From positions 1 to 12,837 of the forward strand of contig JAKCAB010000498.1 in NCBI GenBank assembly GCA_021839785.1: 12,837 nucleotides of DNA. The letters are read 5' to 3'. A program made the position numbers and the translations under genes. The notes under the pieces were generated by a model. That model worked only from the letters and a program-made list of their open reading frames with translations, did not search any database and was not told the DNA's origin. Shown here in pieces: positions 1-7,270 of this stretch. Positions within the stretch are counted from its first letter, which is position 1, and each line of letters starts with the position of its first letter. Source of the DNA: a bacterium (GTDB lineage: Bacteria > Verrucomicrobiota > Verrucomicrobiae > Limisphaerales > J093).

Positions 1-350
1 AAGTGCCTGTCCCGCGTGAGCACCGCGGCGTCGATCCGCAGCGCCGAACAGGCGATGAGGATGTCCTGCGCCGGCAAAGTCACGCCCTTGCGATCCAGCG
101 TCCACGCCATTTGAGCCGCTTCTTCCCAGAGGCGGTTATCCGTGGGCACATTGCGCAACACACTCAGGAACGCCTCGAACGCCCGCCGCTGTTTGGACCC
201 GATGATGCCGCGCATGACCTCCATGCGGACCATGCCGCAAGTGGCCAGATCGGTCGTAGCGGCCCGGCTCACGAGTTCCAGCGCCGGGTCGCGCCCTTCC
301 CGCAGCAACCCGATGAAGACGCTGCTGTCAACCAGCACGACGCTTTCCAT
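1..350 (-). CDS. vapC: VapC-family PIN-domain ribonuclease toxin, C-terminus cut by window edge
   Basis: Reading the minus strand from the ATG at 350 gives an open frame of 116 codons that leaves the window without a stop. The protein opens MESVVLVDSSVFIGLLREGR and later has LPAQDILIACSAL and AAVLTRDRH, the order of motifs of a PIN-domain nuclease. The acidic residues expected to bind Mg2+ are visible as D8, E44, D96 and D114. By family knowledge it would cleave RNA in the cytoplasm (for VapC proteins often tRNA or rRNA) and be held inactive by the antitoxin encoded just upstream. The start overlaps the end of that antitoxin gene by 23 nt, which points to translational coupling. At 116 residues plus a short missing tail it is close to the usual 125-140 residue size. 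The RNA target cannot be read from sequence. Confidence 0.9.
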   Translation of the reverse strand, partial: MESVVLVDSSVFIGLLREGRDPALELVSRAATTDLATCGMVRMEVMRGIIGSKQRRAFEAFLSVLRNVPTDNRLWEEAAQMAWTLDRKGVTLPAQDILIACSALRIDAAVLTRDRH

Positions 351-582
351 AGCGTGCACCAGTGGCGGCAGTGCGGTTGGCGAGGAGGTCGTAGTTAGGA
401 TCCACCGCGTCTTTCAGCTCTGCCGCGCTCAGACCGAGACCGGTCTTCGCATAGCCGCGGAGCAGGTGGCGGCGCTCCATTTCCCGCAAAGCCAGATCCA
501 CCGCCTCGGTCTTGCTGGCACAACCGTGAATCTTGATCACCCGATCAAGCAATTCCGCGTCGATGTGCATCGTCATCTTCAT
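328..582 (-). CDS. vapB: VapB-type ribbon-helix-helix antitoxin
   Basis: This encodes 84 residues when started at the ATG at 582 (MKMTMHIDAELLDRVIKIHG). An N-terminal strand is followed by two helices with SKTEAVDLALREMERRHLL, the signature of the short VapB/DUF2191-like ribbon-helix-helix antitoxins that dimerise on DNA. The C-terminal half, with LSAAELKDAVDPNYDL, would be the part that wraps the toxin. The frame stays open upstream to a TTG at 618, but that start would place the inverted repeat 581-601 inside the gene, so 582 (or the ATG at 576) is preferred. No strong Shine-Dalgarno is seen. The gene overlaps the toxin by 23 nt in the usual antitoxin-first order. Expected role: neutralise the PIN toxin and autorepress the operon. 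Confidence 0.88.
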   Translation of the reverse strand: MKMTMHIDAELLDRVIKIHGCASKTEAVDLALREMERRHLLRGYAKTGLGLSAAELKDAVDPNYDLLANRTAATGARYGKRRAG

Positions 583-601
583 GCCATACTTGGTATGGCA
601 T
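581..601. promoter_or_regulatory. Probable vapBC operator, perfect 9-bp inverted repeat
   Basis: ATGCCATAC at 581-589 and its exact complement at 593-601 are separated by three bases. The left arm contains the preferred antitoxin start codon (minus strand 582-580). Ribbon-helix-helix antitoxins bind such palindromes at their own promoter, so this is the likely autoregulatory site. Binding itself is inferred. No convincing -35/-10 pair was fixed next to it. Confidence 0.6.
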
Positions 602-731
602 CTTTCCGTTTTCCGCAAGTCGATTTTTGTCAGAACGTCGTGAGTAGTTCAAAGGCGAACAAAAGCGGCGCGGCGCGCGGATCCTTCGCGTGCGCCGATC
701 GAAGACGTGTCCAGCACGGGCCGCAGCGGAA

Positions 732-3425
732 CTACACCGCTTGTTGCCCCCCGCCGTCGGCGCCGCCACCGTCGAGGTCGATGAGGATGTCGCGCGGCTC
801 GGCGCCCTTGCTGGGACCGACAATTCCCCGCCGTTCCAACTCATCCATGATCCGCGCGGCGCGGGTGTAACCCAAGCGCAGCCGGCGTTGCATCAACGAC
901 ACGCTGGCCTTCTGCTCGCTGCGGATCACTTCGATGCACTGCTGGATCAGGTCTTCGTCCTCGTCACAGCCGTTGTCGTCGCCGAAGCTGTTGCTCGGCG
1001 CCGAGAGTTGCTTGTGGATTTCCAAGTCGTAATTCGGCTTGCCCTGGCGGGCGATGAAGTCCACGGCGCTCTGGATTTCCTGGTCGGTGACCAGGGCGCC
1101 TTGCGCGCGGATGAGTTTCGCCGAGCCGGGCGGCAGGTAGAGCATGTCGCCTTTGCCCAGCAACTTGTCCGCGCCCATCGCGTCCAGGATGGTGCGCGAG
1201 TCCACCCGCGACGCGACTTGGAAGGCGATGCGCGCCGGAATGTTGGCCTTGATGACGCCAGTGATCACGTCCACGGAGGGGCGTTGCGTGGCGACAATGC
1301 AATGAATGCCCGCCGCGCGCGCCATCTGGGTGATCCGGGCGATCGCCATTTCCACGTCCGCCGGCGCCACGAGCATCAGGTCCGCCAGCTCGTCGATGAT
1401 CACCACAATGTAGCTGAGCTTGTCGGGGATGACGATGTCCTCGTCTTCGGGCACCACGATGTCTTCGTCCACCTGCACCGCGAAACCGTCGGTGCCGGGT
1501 TCGATCTTTTCCTTTTTGGCTGCCAAGGGCAGTTCCGGCTCGCGGGTCGGCAGCGGCTTGTCTTTCGGGCGGTCGTTGAAAGCCTTGATGTTGCGGACGC
1601 CGACGCGGGCGAAGATTTGGTAGCGCTTCTCCATTTCGCTCACCACCCAGCGCAGCGCGAGGATGACCTTCTTCGGATCGGTGACGACCGGCACGACCAA
1701 GTGCGGCAGCGCGTTGTACTGCTGGAGTTCCACCACCTTGGGATCGATCATCACGAACCGGAGCTGGTCCGGCGCGAACCGGTACAGCAAGGACGCCACG
1801 ATCGAGTTGATGCACACCGACTTGCCCGAGCCGGTGCTCCCGGCGATCAGCAGGTGCGGCATGTCCGCGAGGTCGCCGATGAGCGGGTGGCCATAGACAT
1901 CCTTGCCGAGCGCCAGCGGGATGCGCGCCTTCGAAGTGCGCCATTCCTCGGATTCGAGCAACTCGCGCAGAATCACCTTCGACTTGATTAAGTTCGGCAC
2001 CTCGACGCCGACCGAGCTTTTGCCGGGCACGGGCGCGAGGATGTGAATGCGCTCGGCCTTGAGCGCGGCGGCGATGTTGTTGGTGAGGCTGCTGATCTTC
2101 TCGAGCTTCACGCCAGGGGCGGGATGCAGTTCGTAGCGCGTGATGGTGGGGCCTTTGGTGATGTCGCCGAGCGAGACCGAAATGCCGAACTGCTGGAGCG
2201 TCTGCTGCATCAACCGCGCGTTCGCCATCAACTCTTCTTTCGATTCGGTCGGCTTCACCGTCAGGTCCGGCAGGCTGAGCAAGGCGAGCGGCGGCAGCTT
2301 GTAGTTGCCGATCTGCGGCGGCTTGGCGACGGACAGCGGCTTGGGCTTGGGCTTGGCCGGCGGCAGCGGCGGGCGCGGTTGAACCGTTGCTGGCGGCGCC
2401 GGCGGCGCGGTGTCTTCAACGGCCTTGGCCGGACCCTCTGCCGGCGTGGCCGCTGCCGATTTGCCAAGAATGTCGGCTGTAGTGGCGGCCGCGACTTCGC
2501 GCGCCGGAATCACCTCGTCGATCTCGACCTCGCGATCCTCCGGCGACGCGCCGGGCTTGGCGGGCTTGCCTTTCTCCGGTGCGGCTCGCAACTGCGGCAC
2601 GCTGAGGTCGCGAACGGTCGGCTCCGGCACGGGTTGGAGATCGGGGCCGAGGCCGGGCAAGACTTCCGCGCCTCCATCCTTGGCGGGCTTGGGCGCCTTG
2701 CCGTTGGCGCGCGTGACCTGATCCAGTTCCGCCTGCAGGCGCCGGGCTTCCTTCTCGAGCTCGCGGGTGCGGCGCTCCATCGACTTCTCGTCGCCGGGAA
2801 TGATCTCAGTCGGCGCGCGCCAGCGTTGCCAGACCGCGCGCAACCAGTCGCCGAGCTGGAAGTTGGTGAGGCCGTACAGGGCGATCACGTACAGGCAAAT
2901 GTACAGGATCGCCGCCCCCAGACCGCCGAAATAGCCGAACAGATAGTGGTTCAGGCCCTGCCCCACCACACCGCCGGCGCCGGGCGCATTGAGGGTGAGC
3001 GCGAGATGCTCCAGGTAACCCGCACCCATCGCGTGCGGATTTCGCGCCAGTTGCGCCAGCGCCACGCTGTCCGTTCCGAGGTCCAGGCCGCCGGCACAGG
3101 TCAAAAACAGCAGCGCCGCCCACGGCCATTTGCGCCGCAGATAGCCGAGAAAGCCCAAAAACTGCGCCAGTCCGAACGCCAGGAAGAGCATCGGCAGCAA
3201 AAACGCCGAGGCGCCGAACGTGAAAAACATCGCGTAGCCGGTGCGCGCCCCGATCTGGCCGATCCAGTTGTGCAGCGGGTGATTGGGCGGGTTGCGGACC
3301 TCGGCCAGGTCGTACTTATCGAACGAAAACAGCGCGGCAAAAAACAGCAGCGCCATCGTCAGCAGGATGATGCCGAGAATGTCGCTGCCGCCGCGGGCGC
3401 CGTTGTCCGAATCCTTTCGAGCCAC
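732..3425 (-). CDS. ftsK: DNA translocase FtsK/SpoIIIE
   Basis: This is an 897-residue septal DNA pump that moves chromosome ends out of the closing division septum and, in the family, activates XerCD at dif. Four membrane spans lie at about residues 16-35, 66-98, 101-120 and 163-188, followed by a coiled-coil-like charged stretch (215-236) and a Pro/Ala/Lys-rich linker to about 370. The motor follows: the alpha domain near 395-500, Walker A GSTGSGKS at 529-536, Walker B IVVIIDE at 673-679, and the ATQRPS motif near 712. The C-terminal gamma winged helix (about 822-884) is present and carries the usual RRLRLGYTRAARIMDELE core that reads KOPS. An acidic insert (VDEDIVVPEDEDIVIPD) sits just before Walker B. 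The start is GTG at 3425, with no Shine-Dalgarno. A weak promoter a few bases upstream suggests a leaderless mRNA. Length and domain order are normal for the family. Confidence 0.97.
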   Translation of the reverse strand: MARKDSDNGARGGSDILGIILLTMALLFFAALFSFDKYDLAEVRNPPNHPLHNWIGQIGARTGYAMFFTFGASAFLLPMLFLAFGLAQFLGFLGYLRRKWPWAALLFLTCAGGLDLGTDSVALAQLARNPHAMGAGYLEHLALTLNAPGAGGVVGQGLNHYLFGYFGGLGAAILYICLYVIALYGLTNFQLGDWLRAVWQRWRAPTEIIPGDEKSMERRTRELEKEARRLQAELDQVTRANGKAPKPAKDGGAEVLPGLGPDLQPVPEPTVRDLSVPQLRAAPEKGKPAKPGASPEDREVEIDEVIPAREVAAATTADILGKSAAATPAEGPAKAVEDTAPPAPPATVQPRPPLPPAKPKPKPLSVAKPPQIGNYKLPPLALLSLPDLTVKPTESKEELMANARLMQQTLQQFGISVSLGDITKGPTITRYELHPAPGVKLEKISSLTNNIAAALKAERIHILAPVPGKSSVGVEVPNLIKSKVILRELLESEEWRTSKARIPLALGKDVYGHPLIGDLADMPHLLIAGSTGSGKSVCINSIVASLLYRFAPDQLRFVMIDPKVVELQQYNALPHLVVPVVTDPKKVILALRWVVSEMEKRYQIFARVGVRNIKAFNDRPKDKPLPTREPELPLAAKKEKIEPGTDGFAVQVDEDIVVPEDEDIVIPDKLSYIVVIIDELADLMLVAPADVEMAIARITQMARAAGIHCIVATQRPSVDVITGVIKANIPARIAFQVASRVDSRTILDAMGADKLLGKGDMLYLPPGSAKLIRAQGALVTDQEIQSAVDFIARQGKPNYDLEIHKQLSAPSNSFGDDNGCDEDEDLIQQCIEVIRSEQKASVSLMQRRLRLGYTRAARIMDELERRGIVGPSKGAEPRDILIDLDGGGADGGGQQAV

Positions 3426-3431
3426 AGGCGC

Positions 3432-3459
3432 AATCTAGGAACCCCGCCCCGGACTGCAA
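3432..3459 (-). promoter_or_regulatory. Possible ftsK promoter
   Basis: On the minus strand, TTGCAG (3459-3454) and TAGATT (3437-3432) are separated by 16 bp and resemble -35 and -10 elements (3/6 and 4/6 matches). Only six bases separate the -10 from the GTG start, so a transcript from here would begin at or near the start codon. That fits the missing Shine-Dalgarno. The match is weak and could be chance. Confidence 0.28.
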
Positions 3460-3500
3460 TGCGGAAAACGGGAAGTTGTCCCCACGCCTTCCACCCCGCC

Positions 3501-4343
3501 TCACGGAAACGCCACCCGAAAGAACCGCGCCGCGCCCGCTGGAGCGTTGGTGTAGCCGAACTGCTGGGTCGCGGAAGTGACCGACGCCAACTTCGTCCAG
3601 CTTTGGAGATCGTCGCTGGCCTCGACGGTGTAGGTTTGCCCCGGCACGCCCGTCCATTGCAGCACCCCCGGCGCGGGCGCCTGCACCGACGGCGGCAGCA
3701 CCAGCGCCACGGATTGGATCGTCACATCGGCGGCGGCGGAGGTGGTGTCGTCGCCGAGGAACAGAAAGTCCGGCGTTTCGTACACGTCCGGAAAACCCGT
3801 GAAGGCGGTGTAGTTGCGCACCGGGCCCGAGAGAATCGGCGTGCCCTTGGCGAACAACGTGTAGTGGGTGCCGCGAAAAGCGAGCACCACCTCGGTCGCG
3901 TCAGCCGCGAAGTCGAAACTCGCGTCCTCCGCGTGGGTGAAAAGCGGTTGGTCGGCTTGCGCGAAAACGAGGTTCGTCCAAAAGCCGAGTTCGAGGCCGC
4001 GTTGGTCGTGGCTTAAGACGATGAGCGAAAAGCCGGCGCGCTCGGCCCGCGCGTGCGTTTCGGCGGCCAGTTGCAGCCGCAACGCCACGCTGAACCCTGC
4101 GTCGAGGTTCAGCGGGGTGGTGGCGACGCGGGCGTAACCGGCGTTCTCGACGTTGGCGGCGGTGGTGGTCAGGCGCACCGCGGTGCCGGTCTGCTTTTGC
4201 TGCGCCAGCCCGGGCAAGGCGGCGTAACTCCAGCCCTGCGCGGCCGGCAACGTGCCGAGGTGGCCATCGAAAAGCACCTGGCCCGAGGCCGTCGCAGCCA
4301 ACGACAGCCCGGCGAGCACAACCGGCGAAACAGGCAGCTTCAT
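3501..4343 (-). CDS. Secreted concanavalin-like protein with C-terminal Verrucomicrobia-type module
   Basis: The protein is 280 residues from the ATG at 4343. That start is chosen because it gives a clean signal peptide (MKLPVSPVVLAGLSLAATAS, cleavage near residue 20-22); the frame is open further upstream but without sensible protein. Residues 25-216 look like one beta-sandwich, with ETHARAERAGFSLIVLS, LELGFWTNLVFAQAD, PLFTHAED, VRNYTAFTGFPDVYETPDF and FLGDDTTSA in order. This resembles secreted 'choice-of-anchor' or lectin-like domains seen in environmental bacteria, recalled from memory rather than searched. Residues 223-280 (QTYTVEASDDLQSWT...RFFRVAFP) match the short beta module found at the ends of many secreted Verrucomicrobia proteins. 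No catalytic residues are recognised, so surface binding or a structural role is a guess. It lies 75 bp upstream of ftsK on the same strand, with no clear functional link. Confidence 0.8.
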   Translation of the reverse strand: MKLPVSPVVLAGLSLAATASGQVLFDGHLGTLPAAQGWSYAALPGLAQQKQTGTAVRLTTTAANVENAGYARVATTPLNLDAGFSVALRLQLAAETHARAERAGFSLIVLSHDQRGLELGFWTNLVFAQADQPLFTHAEDASFDFAADATEVVLAFRGTHYTLFAKGTPILSGPVRNYTAFTGFPDVYETPDFLFLGDDTTSAAADVTIQSVALVLPPSVQAPAPGVLQWTGVPGQTYTVEASDDLQSWTKLASVTSATQQFGYTNAPAGAARFFRVAFP

Positions 4344-4549
4344 GCGGTGGATTCTTGCGGTTATGCCCCGCCCGCGCAAGCCGCCCTCGCGTGTCCAGCC
4401 TCCGAAAAAAGGACTCGCCGCCACGCGTCCGGGCACGCTGCTGCGCCACGCCGTGCCCCCCCGTTTTGCGCCCAAAAGATCGTTACCTGGAGCGGGTGGC
4501 CGGTTCGCGTGAACGGGGCGTGGGACCAAAAGTCGGTGTTGCCCGCGAG

Positions 4550-4645
4550 ATGCGCACCGACCTGAGCACTGAAGCGAAAGTCGAAGTCCTGGCCCGGCTG
4601 CGGCGTTACTACGCCAGCGCTGGCCCGAAATACAAACGCCAACTG
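4550..4645 (+). pseudogene. Possible N-terminal scrap of a transposase/integrase-like gene
   Basis: Plus-strand translation from the ATG at 4550 gives MRTDLSTEAKVEVLARLRRY then YASAGPKYKRQL. This has the look of the N-terminal helix pair of integrase-type transposases that continue with a DQAVELLGYHRK-like segment. Here the similarity stops after about 32 residues and the rest of the frame is low-information. The identification rests on remembered patterns only. An unrelated open frame is possible, since the other strand is also open. Confidence 0.28.
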
Positions 4646-4654
4646 CCCGATCGG

Positions 4655-4771
4655 GCGGCCGGCCACCTGCCAGCCCACGACTTGGCGACTGCACGCATTC
4701 GGGATGACGGCCAGGCACAACCGGCCTTCGCAGGCGGACAGACAGGTGATGTCGCCGGGTTCCTGGCCTTG
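4655..4771 (-). pseudogene. Remnant of an IS3-family transposase (rve catalytic core fragment)
   Basis: One minus-strand frame reads GDITCLSACEGRLCLAVIPN then ACSRQVVGWQVAG. This lines up with the start of the DDE/rve core of IS3-type OrfB proteins (consensus roughly GDITYL..EGWLYLAVVLD..SRRVVGW). The first catalytic Asp falls in the GDIT motif, but the conserved LD aspartate of the 'VVLD' stretch is replaced (VIPN). No HTH part, no second Asp, no Glu and no terminal repeats are found, so it is a short decayed piece rather than a working element. It abuts the possible transposase scrap on the opposite strand. Confidence 0.5.
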
Positions 4772-5150
4772 CCCACCCCCAGCGAAGTGTGGAAGCAGTC
4801 AAAGGCTTTTCTCGAACCCAATTTCGTGGCGCATGGTGGACGCGTGGCTGCCCGCAGACCAGCCATGCCCACCAGAGAATGAGTCGAAAGCCAGTCGATG
4901 GGCCAGCTCAGAGGTTCGGCCTCCTTCACTTCCGACGATCGACACCGGCACGAAGCCCGGCACAAATGGCGGCCGACCGAGCGCCACAGCACACAATCTG
5001 ACCCGCACAGGCGCCGGGGACCTTCAGCCACATTCGCAACGAACCGGTTACTTCGGAATGCCCCGGAAAAGGCCAAACCTATTCCCACTTTTTGCGATTG
5101 TGGCGCTTACTTGGCCGCAGGAACTGCGTTCTGATTGGAATTTTGAAGGG
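4772..5150. other. Gene-free stretch between transposase scraps and tRNA-Phe
   Basis: Several frames are open, as is normal at this GC content, but none reads as a recognisable protein. The longest plus-strand frame runs straight through the tRNA gene (giving WWLGAELNRRHKDFQSSALP), so it is spurious. No terminator, RNA motif or clear repeat was found. It may be further decayed mobile DNA. Confidence 0.5.
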
Positions 5151-5226
<76 letters not shown>

Positions 5227-5244
5227 GGCCGCTAAGGGCAGCGA

Positions 5245-5273
5245 ATTCAACGCACCAGCCACCCGTTTGGCAA
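5245..5273 (-). promoter_or_regulatory. Likely promoter of tRNA-Phe
   Basis: On the minus strand, TTGCCA (5273-5268) and TTGAAT (5250-5245) are spaced 17 bp apart, with 18 bp from the -10 box to the first base of the tRNA. Both boxes match the sigma-70 consensus at 4 of 6 positions. Position and spacing are right for a tRNA promoter, but the sequence match is modest. Confidence 0.38.
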
Positions 5274-5453
5274 GGCGGATTTCGCACGGTTTTGGGAAGC
5301 GCTGGGCATACCGTGTCCCCGCTTGTCCTGAATTCAAGGAAAGCCAGATAGAATCGTGGACCCTCGGGTGGGGGCGGCTCGTCATCAATCCGCTGTGGTC
5401 ACTCCGCCGGCCGGGCAAACGCGGTTTCTGCCACCAGCCTGCGGCGCGCCCGC

Positions 5454-6449
5454 TCAGCGTTTCCGAATGGAAATGCTCCCGCCGCTGGTGCGCAGTTGCA
5501 GCAACGGACCGCCGCTGCCGAGCCGGCCGACCAGTTCGTTCCGCTTGACCTCGCCTTGAACCGTCACCGGCAGGTCGCAGGTCACGCGACCACCGCTGGT
5601 GCGGGCGTCCACGTTCAGATTTGCGTCCGCCGGCAAAGTCACGCGCACACTCCCGCCGGAAGTCGCCAGCCGGCAATTGGACTCCGGCGCGCGAACGAAG
5701 CCGGCGCGGATTGAACCGCCGGAAGTCGTGGCTTCCACGCCAGCCCCGACTTCGCCCAGTTCGATGCTGCCGCCGGAAGTGTCGGCCTTCAGCGCGGCGC
5801 GGGCTTGTTTCACGCGGATCGAGCCGCCGGAGGTTCCCAGTGTGGCCGGGGCTTTTGCCTCGTCCACACTGACGGAGCCGCCCGAGGTGTGCGCGTCAAC
5901 CACGCCCGCGGCGGAAGCGATGCGGATGCTACCGCCGGCGGTCTTGCACGTCACCGGGCCGTCGATCACACCGAACTTGAGACTGCCACCCGAGGTGTGC
6001 GCGCGGACCTCGCCAGCCAACTCCGCGATGGCGATCGAGCCACCGGCAGTCTTCAAGTCCACGTTGAATCGACGGGGCAGGGTGATCTCGTAACGCACGC
6101 CAAAGCCACCACCCCACCAGCCCAGATGTTGCCAAGACTGGTTGCTCCGGGCGCGAACGCTGACGGTGTCGCCATCCTGGCGGAAGGTGACTTCGTGGGC
6201 TTCGAGCACCTCCCTGGCTCTCCTTTCCGAAGAACTGGTGACTTTGCGATGCACGCGGATGTCGAGCTGGTCATCGCTACCGGGCTGAAGGTCGATGGAG
6301 CCGCGGTCGGCGTCGATCACCAGCTTGCCGCCGGGCGCGACGGTGAACGTCTTGCTTTGCTCGTCTTCGACCGTCGCGGAACAACCGGTGATCAGGAATA
6401 TTCCCAGCAGCAGGCCGGCGGCCGGGAGTCTCGAAGTGGGCGCGTTCAT
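5454..6449 (-). CDS. DUF4097-like beta-repeat lipoprotein with TSGGS solenoid
   Basis: The protein has 331 residues. Its N-terminus is a lipoprotein signal with lipobox LITGC (Cys23), so it should be membrane-anchored and face the periplasm or surface. Residues 35-130 form a beta-rich lead (FTVAPGGKLVIDADRGSIDL). From residue 134 the motif T(S/A)GGS recurs at 134, 152, 170, 188, 206, 224 and 242, exactly every 18 residues, then at 263, 284 and 321. This is the pattern of the DUF4097/DUF4098 'putative adhesin' beta-solenoids, which often sit with small membrane proteins or regulators. Function is not established. A structural or envelope-stress role is family-level inference. The ATG at 6449 is preferred because it gives the lipoprotein signal, although no Shine-Dalgarno precedes it. 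The DUF6249-like gene lies 55 bp upstream on the same strand, so co-transcription is likely. Confidence 0.9.
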   Translation of the reverse strand: MNAPTSRLPAAGLLLGIFLITGCSATVEDEQSKTFTVAPGGKLVIDADRGSIDLQPGSDDQLDIRVHRKVTSSSERRAREVLEAHEVTFRQDGDTVSVRARSNQSWQHLGWWGGGFGVRYEITLPRRFNVDLKTAGGSIAIAELAGEVRAHTSGGSLKFGVIDGPVTCKTAGGSIRIASAAGVVDAHTSGGSVSVDEAKAPATLGTSGGSIRVKQARAALKADTSGGSIELGEVGAGVEATTSGGSIRAGFVRAPESNCRLATSGGSVRVTLPADANLNVDARTSGGRVTCDLPVTVQGEVKRNELVGRLGSGGPLLQLRTSGGSISIRKR

Positions 6450-6504
6450 GTTGGTTCAAGTGCGATGGCATTGGCGCACTCACGCACGTCAAGCCACGAT
6501 GGGC

Positions 6505-6955
6505 TTACCCGCGAGACGCCCGGCTGGTTTCAGCCAATTTGGCCCGCTCGGCGGCTTCCAGCAATTCGGCCTCTTTCCGGCCCACCGCGAAGTAATAAAT
6601 CAGGTACGCCAGGCCGATGCCGACCGGGATCAGCGCGAACAGCGCGGTGTCTTCGTCCTGCCGGTACAAACCCGCGAGGGCCCCCACGCCGATGAACAGC
6701 CAGATCAAGCCTTTGAGCAGGTTGCGCCGCGGGTTGTAAGGTCGCGCATCTTCGGAAAGAAACGCGTCGGGCAACGGCGGCACCTCCACGCCTTTGTCGA
6801 TCGCGGCCATACGCTCTTGATGGAAGAGTTCAAACAGGCGTTTGCGCCGTAGGTAAGTGGTCCAGATCGCGACCACGGCGATACCCGCACCCGAACATGA
6901 TCCCGAAGATCGGGATCAGTAACGGCCAGGATTCGATTCCTACCGCTGCGAACAT
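6505..6955 (-). CDS. DUF6249-like small membrane protein, reading frame broken near 6884-6892
   Basis: Two frames join into one sensible protein. From the ATG at 6955 one frame reads MFAAVGIESWPLLIPIFGIM then FG. After a +1 step within two GGG runs (minus strand 6892-6884) the second frame reads AGIAVVAIWTTYLRRKRLFE and continues to the stop at 6505. The repaired protein is about 149 residues. It has a TM helix at about 10-32, the motif LFELFHQERMAAIDKGVEVPPLP as in DUF6249-type proteins, and two more helices (LLKGLIWLFIGVGALAGLY and FALIPVGIGLAYLIYYFAVG). Without repair, an alternative GTG start at 6876 would give a 123-residue protein lacking most of TM1. One surplus G would explain the break: real mutation, sequencing or assembly error, or recoding. 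It precedes the DUF4097-like lipoprotein gene and probably shares its transcript. Biochemical function is unknown. Confidence 0.68.
6898..6918. repeat. Perfect 9-bp inverted repeat with 3-nt loop inside the membrane-protein gene
   Basis: TGATCCCGA at 6898-6906 and its exact complement at 6910-6918 are separated by AGA. It falls in codons for LIPIFGI of the first TM helix and ends five bases before the GGG run where the reading frame breaks. It may be a coincidence of ATC/CCG/GGG codon choice, but a hairpin this tight can disturb sequencing or translation. Confidence 0.6.
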
Positions 6956-7214
6956 AGCTTTTCGCGGTTTGTTGTTACCACCGCAACCGCGGACCCCAAA
7001 ACCCGCCGCCATGCGGTCGTTGTTTGCGACTGCGGCCGAGCCGGCTGGGTTTCAGAAAATTGCGGGTGCGTAATGGCGGCGCCAATTCCGGAACCACCAA
7101 GAAAGCCTCTACTCAAAACTCCCTAAGCTCTCCGCTTTCGGCCGTTTTTGAGTTTCGGCTACAAACCTGGATTCCGCGGCACTGTCCAAGTGAGCCGGCC
7201 GGGGGCTGCCCGGC
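6956..7214. other. Intergenic region upstream of the DUF6249-like gene
   Basis: No gene is recognised. The only structure seen is an imperfect fold, with ACTCAAAA (7111-7118) pairing with TTTTGAGT (7146-7153) and an inner AAGC/GCTT stem. It lacks a clean U-tract context, so it is not called a terminator. The promoter of the minus-strand DUF6249/DUF4097 pair must lie here, but no good -35/-10 pair stands out. Confidence 0.45.
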
Positions 7215-7241
7215 AAAAAAGGCCACCCTTGTGGGTGGCCT
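7215..7241 (-). terminator. Rho-independent terminator of the small basic protein gene
   Basis: Transcribed from the minus strand, an 8-bp perfect GC-rich stem (GGCCACCC at 7221-7228 pairing with GGGTGGCC at 7233-7240), extended by an A-T pair, closes a 4-nt loop. It is followed directly by six T residues (7220-7215). It lies 30 bp past the stop codon of the 50-residue gene and is the clearest terminator in the window. Confidence 0.88.
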
Positions 7242-7270
7242 GGCAAAGTGACGTGGAATCGACCGTGAAT

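Noticed and set aside
690..1991. 433-codon open frame on the plus strand, antisense to the FtsK motor
   Set aside because: His/Asp/Arg-rich shadow of the FtsK reading frame. The minus-strand product has intact Walker motifs and a winged helix.
2043..4016. 657-codon open frame on the plus strand, antisense to ftsK and the secreted protein gene
   Set aside because: Composition is dominated by Arg/Gly/Ala/Leu, with no domain pattern. It crosses two well-supported minus-strand genes and is a by-product of GC-rich third positions.
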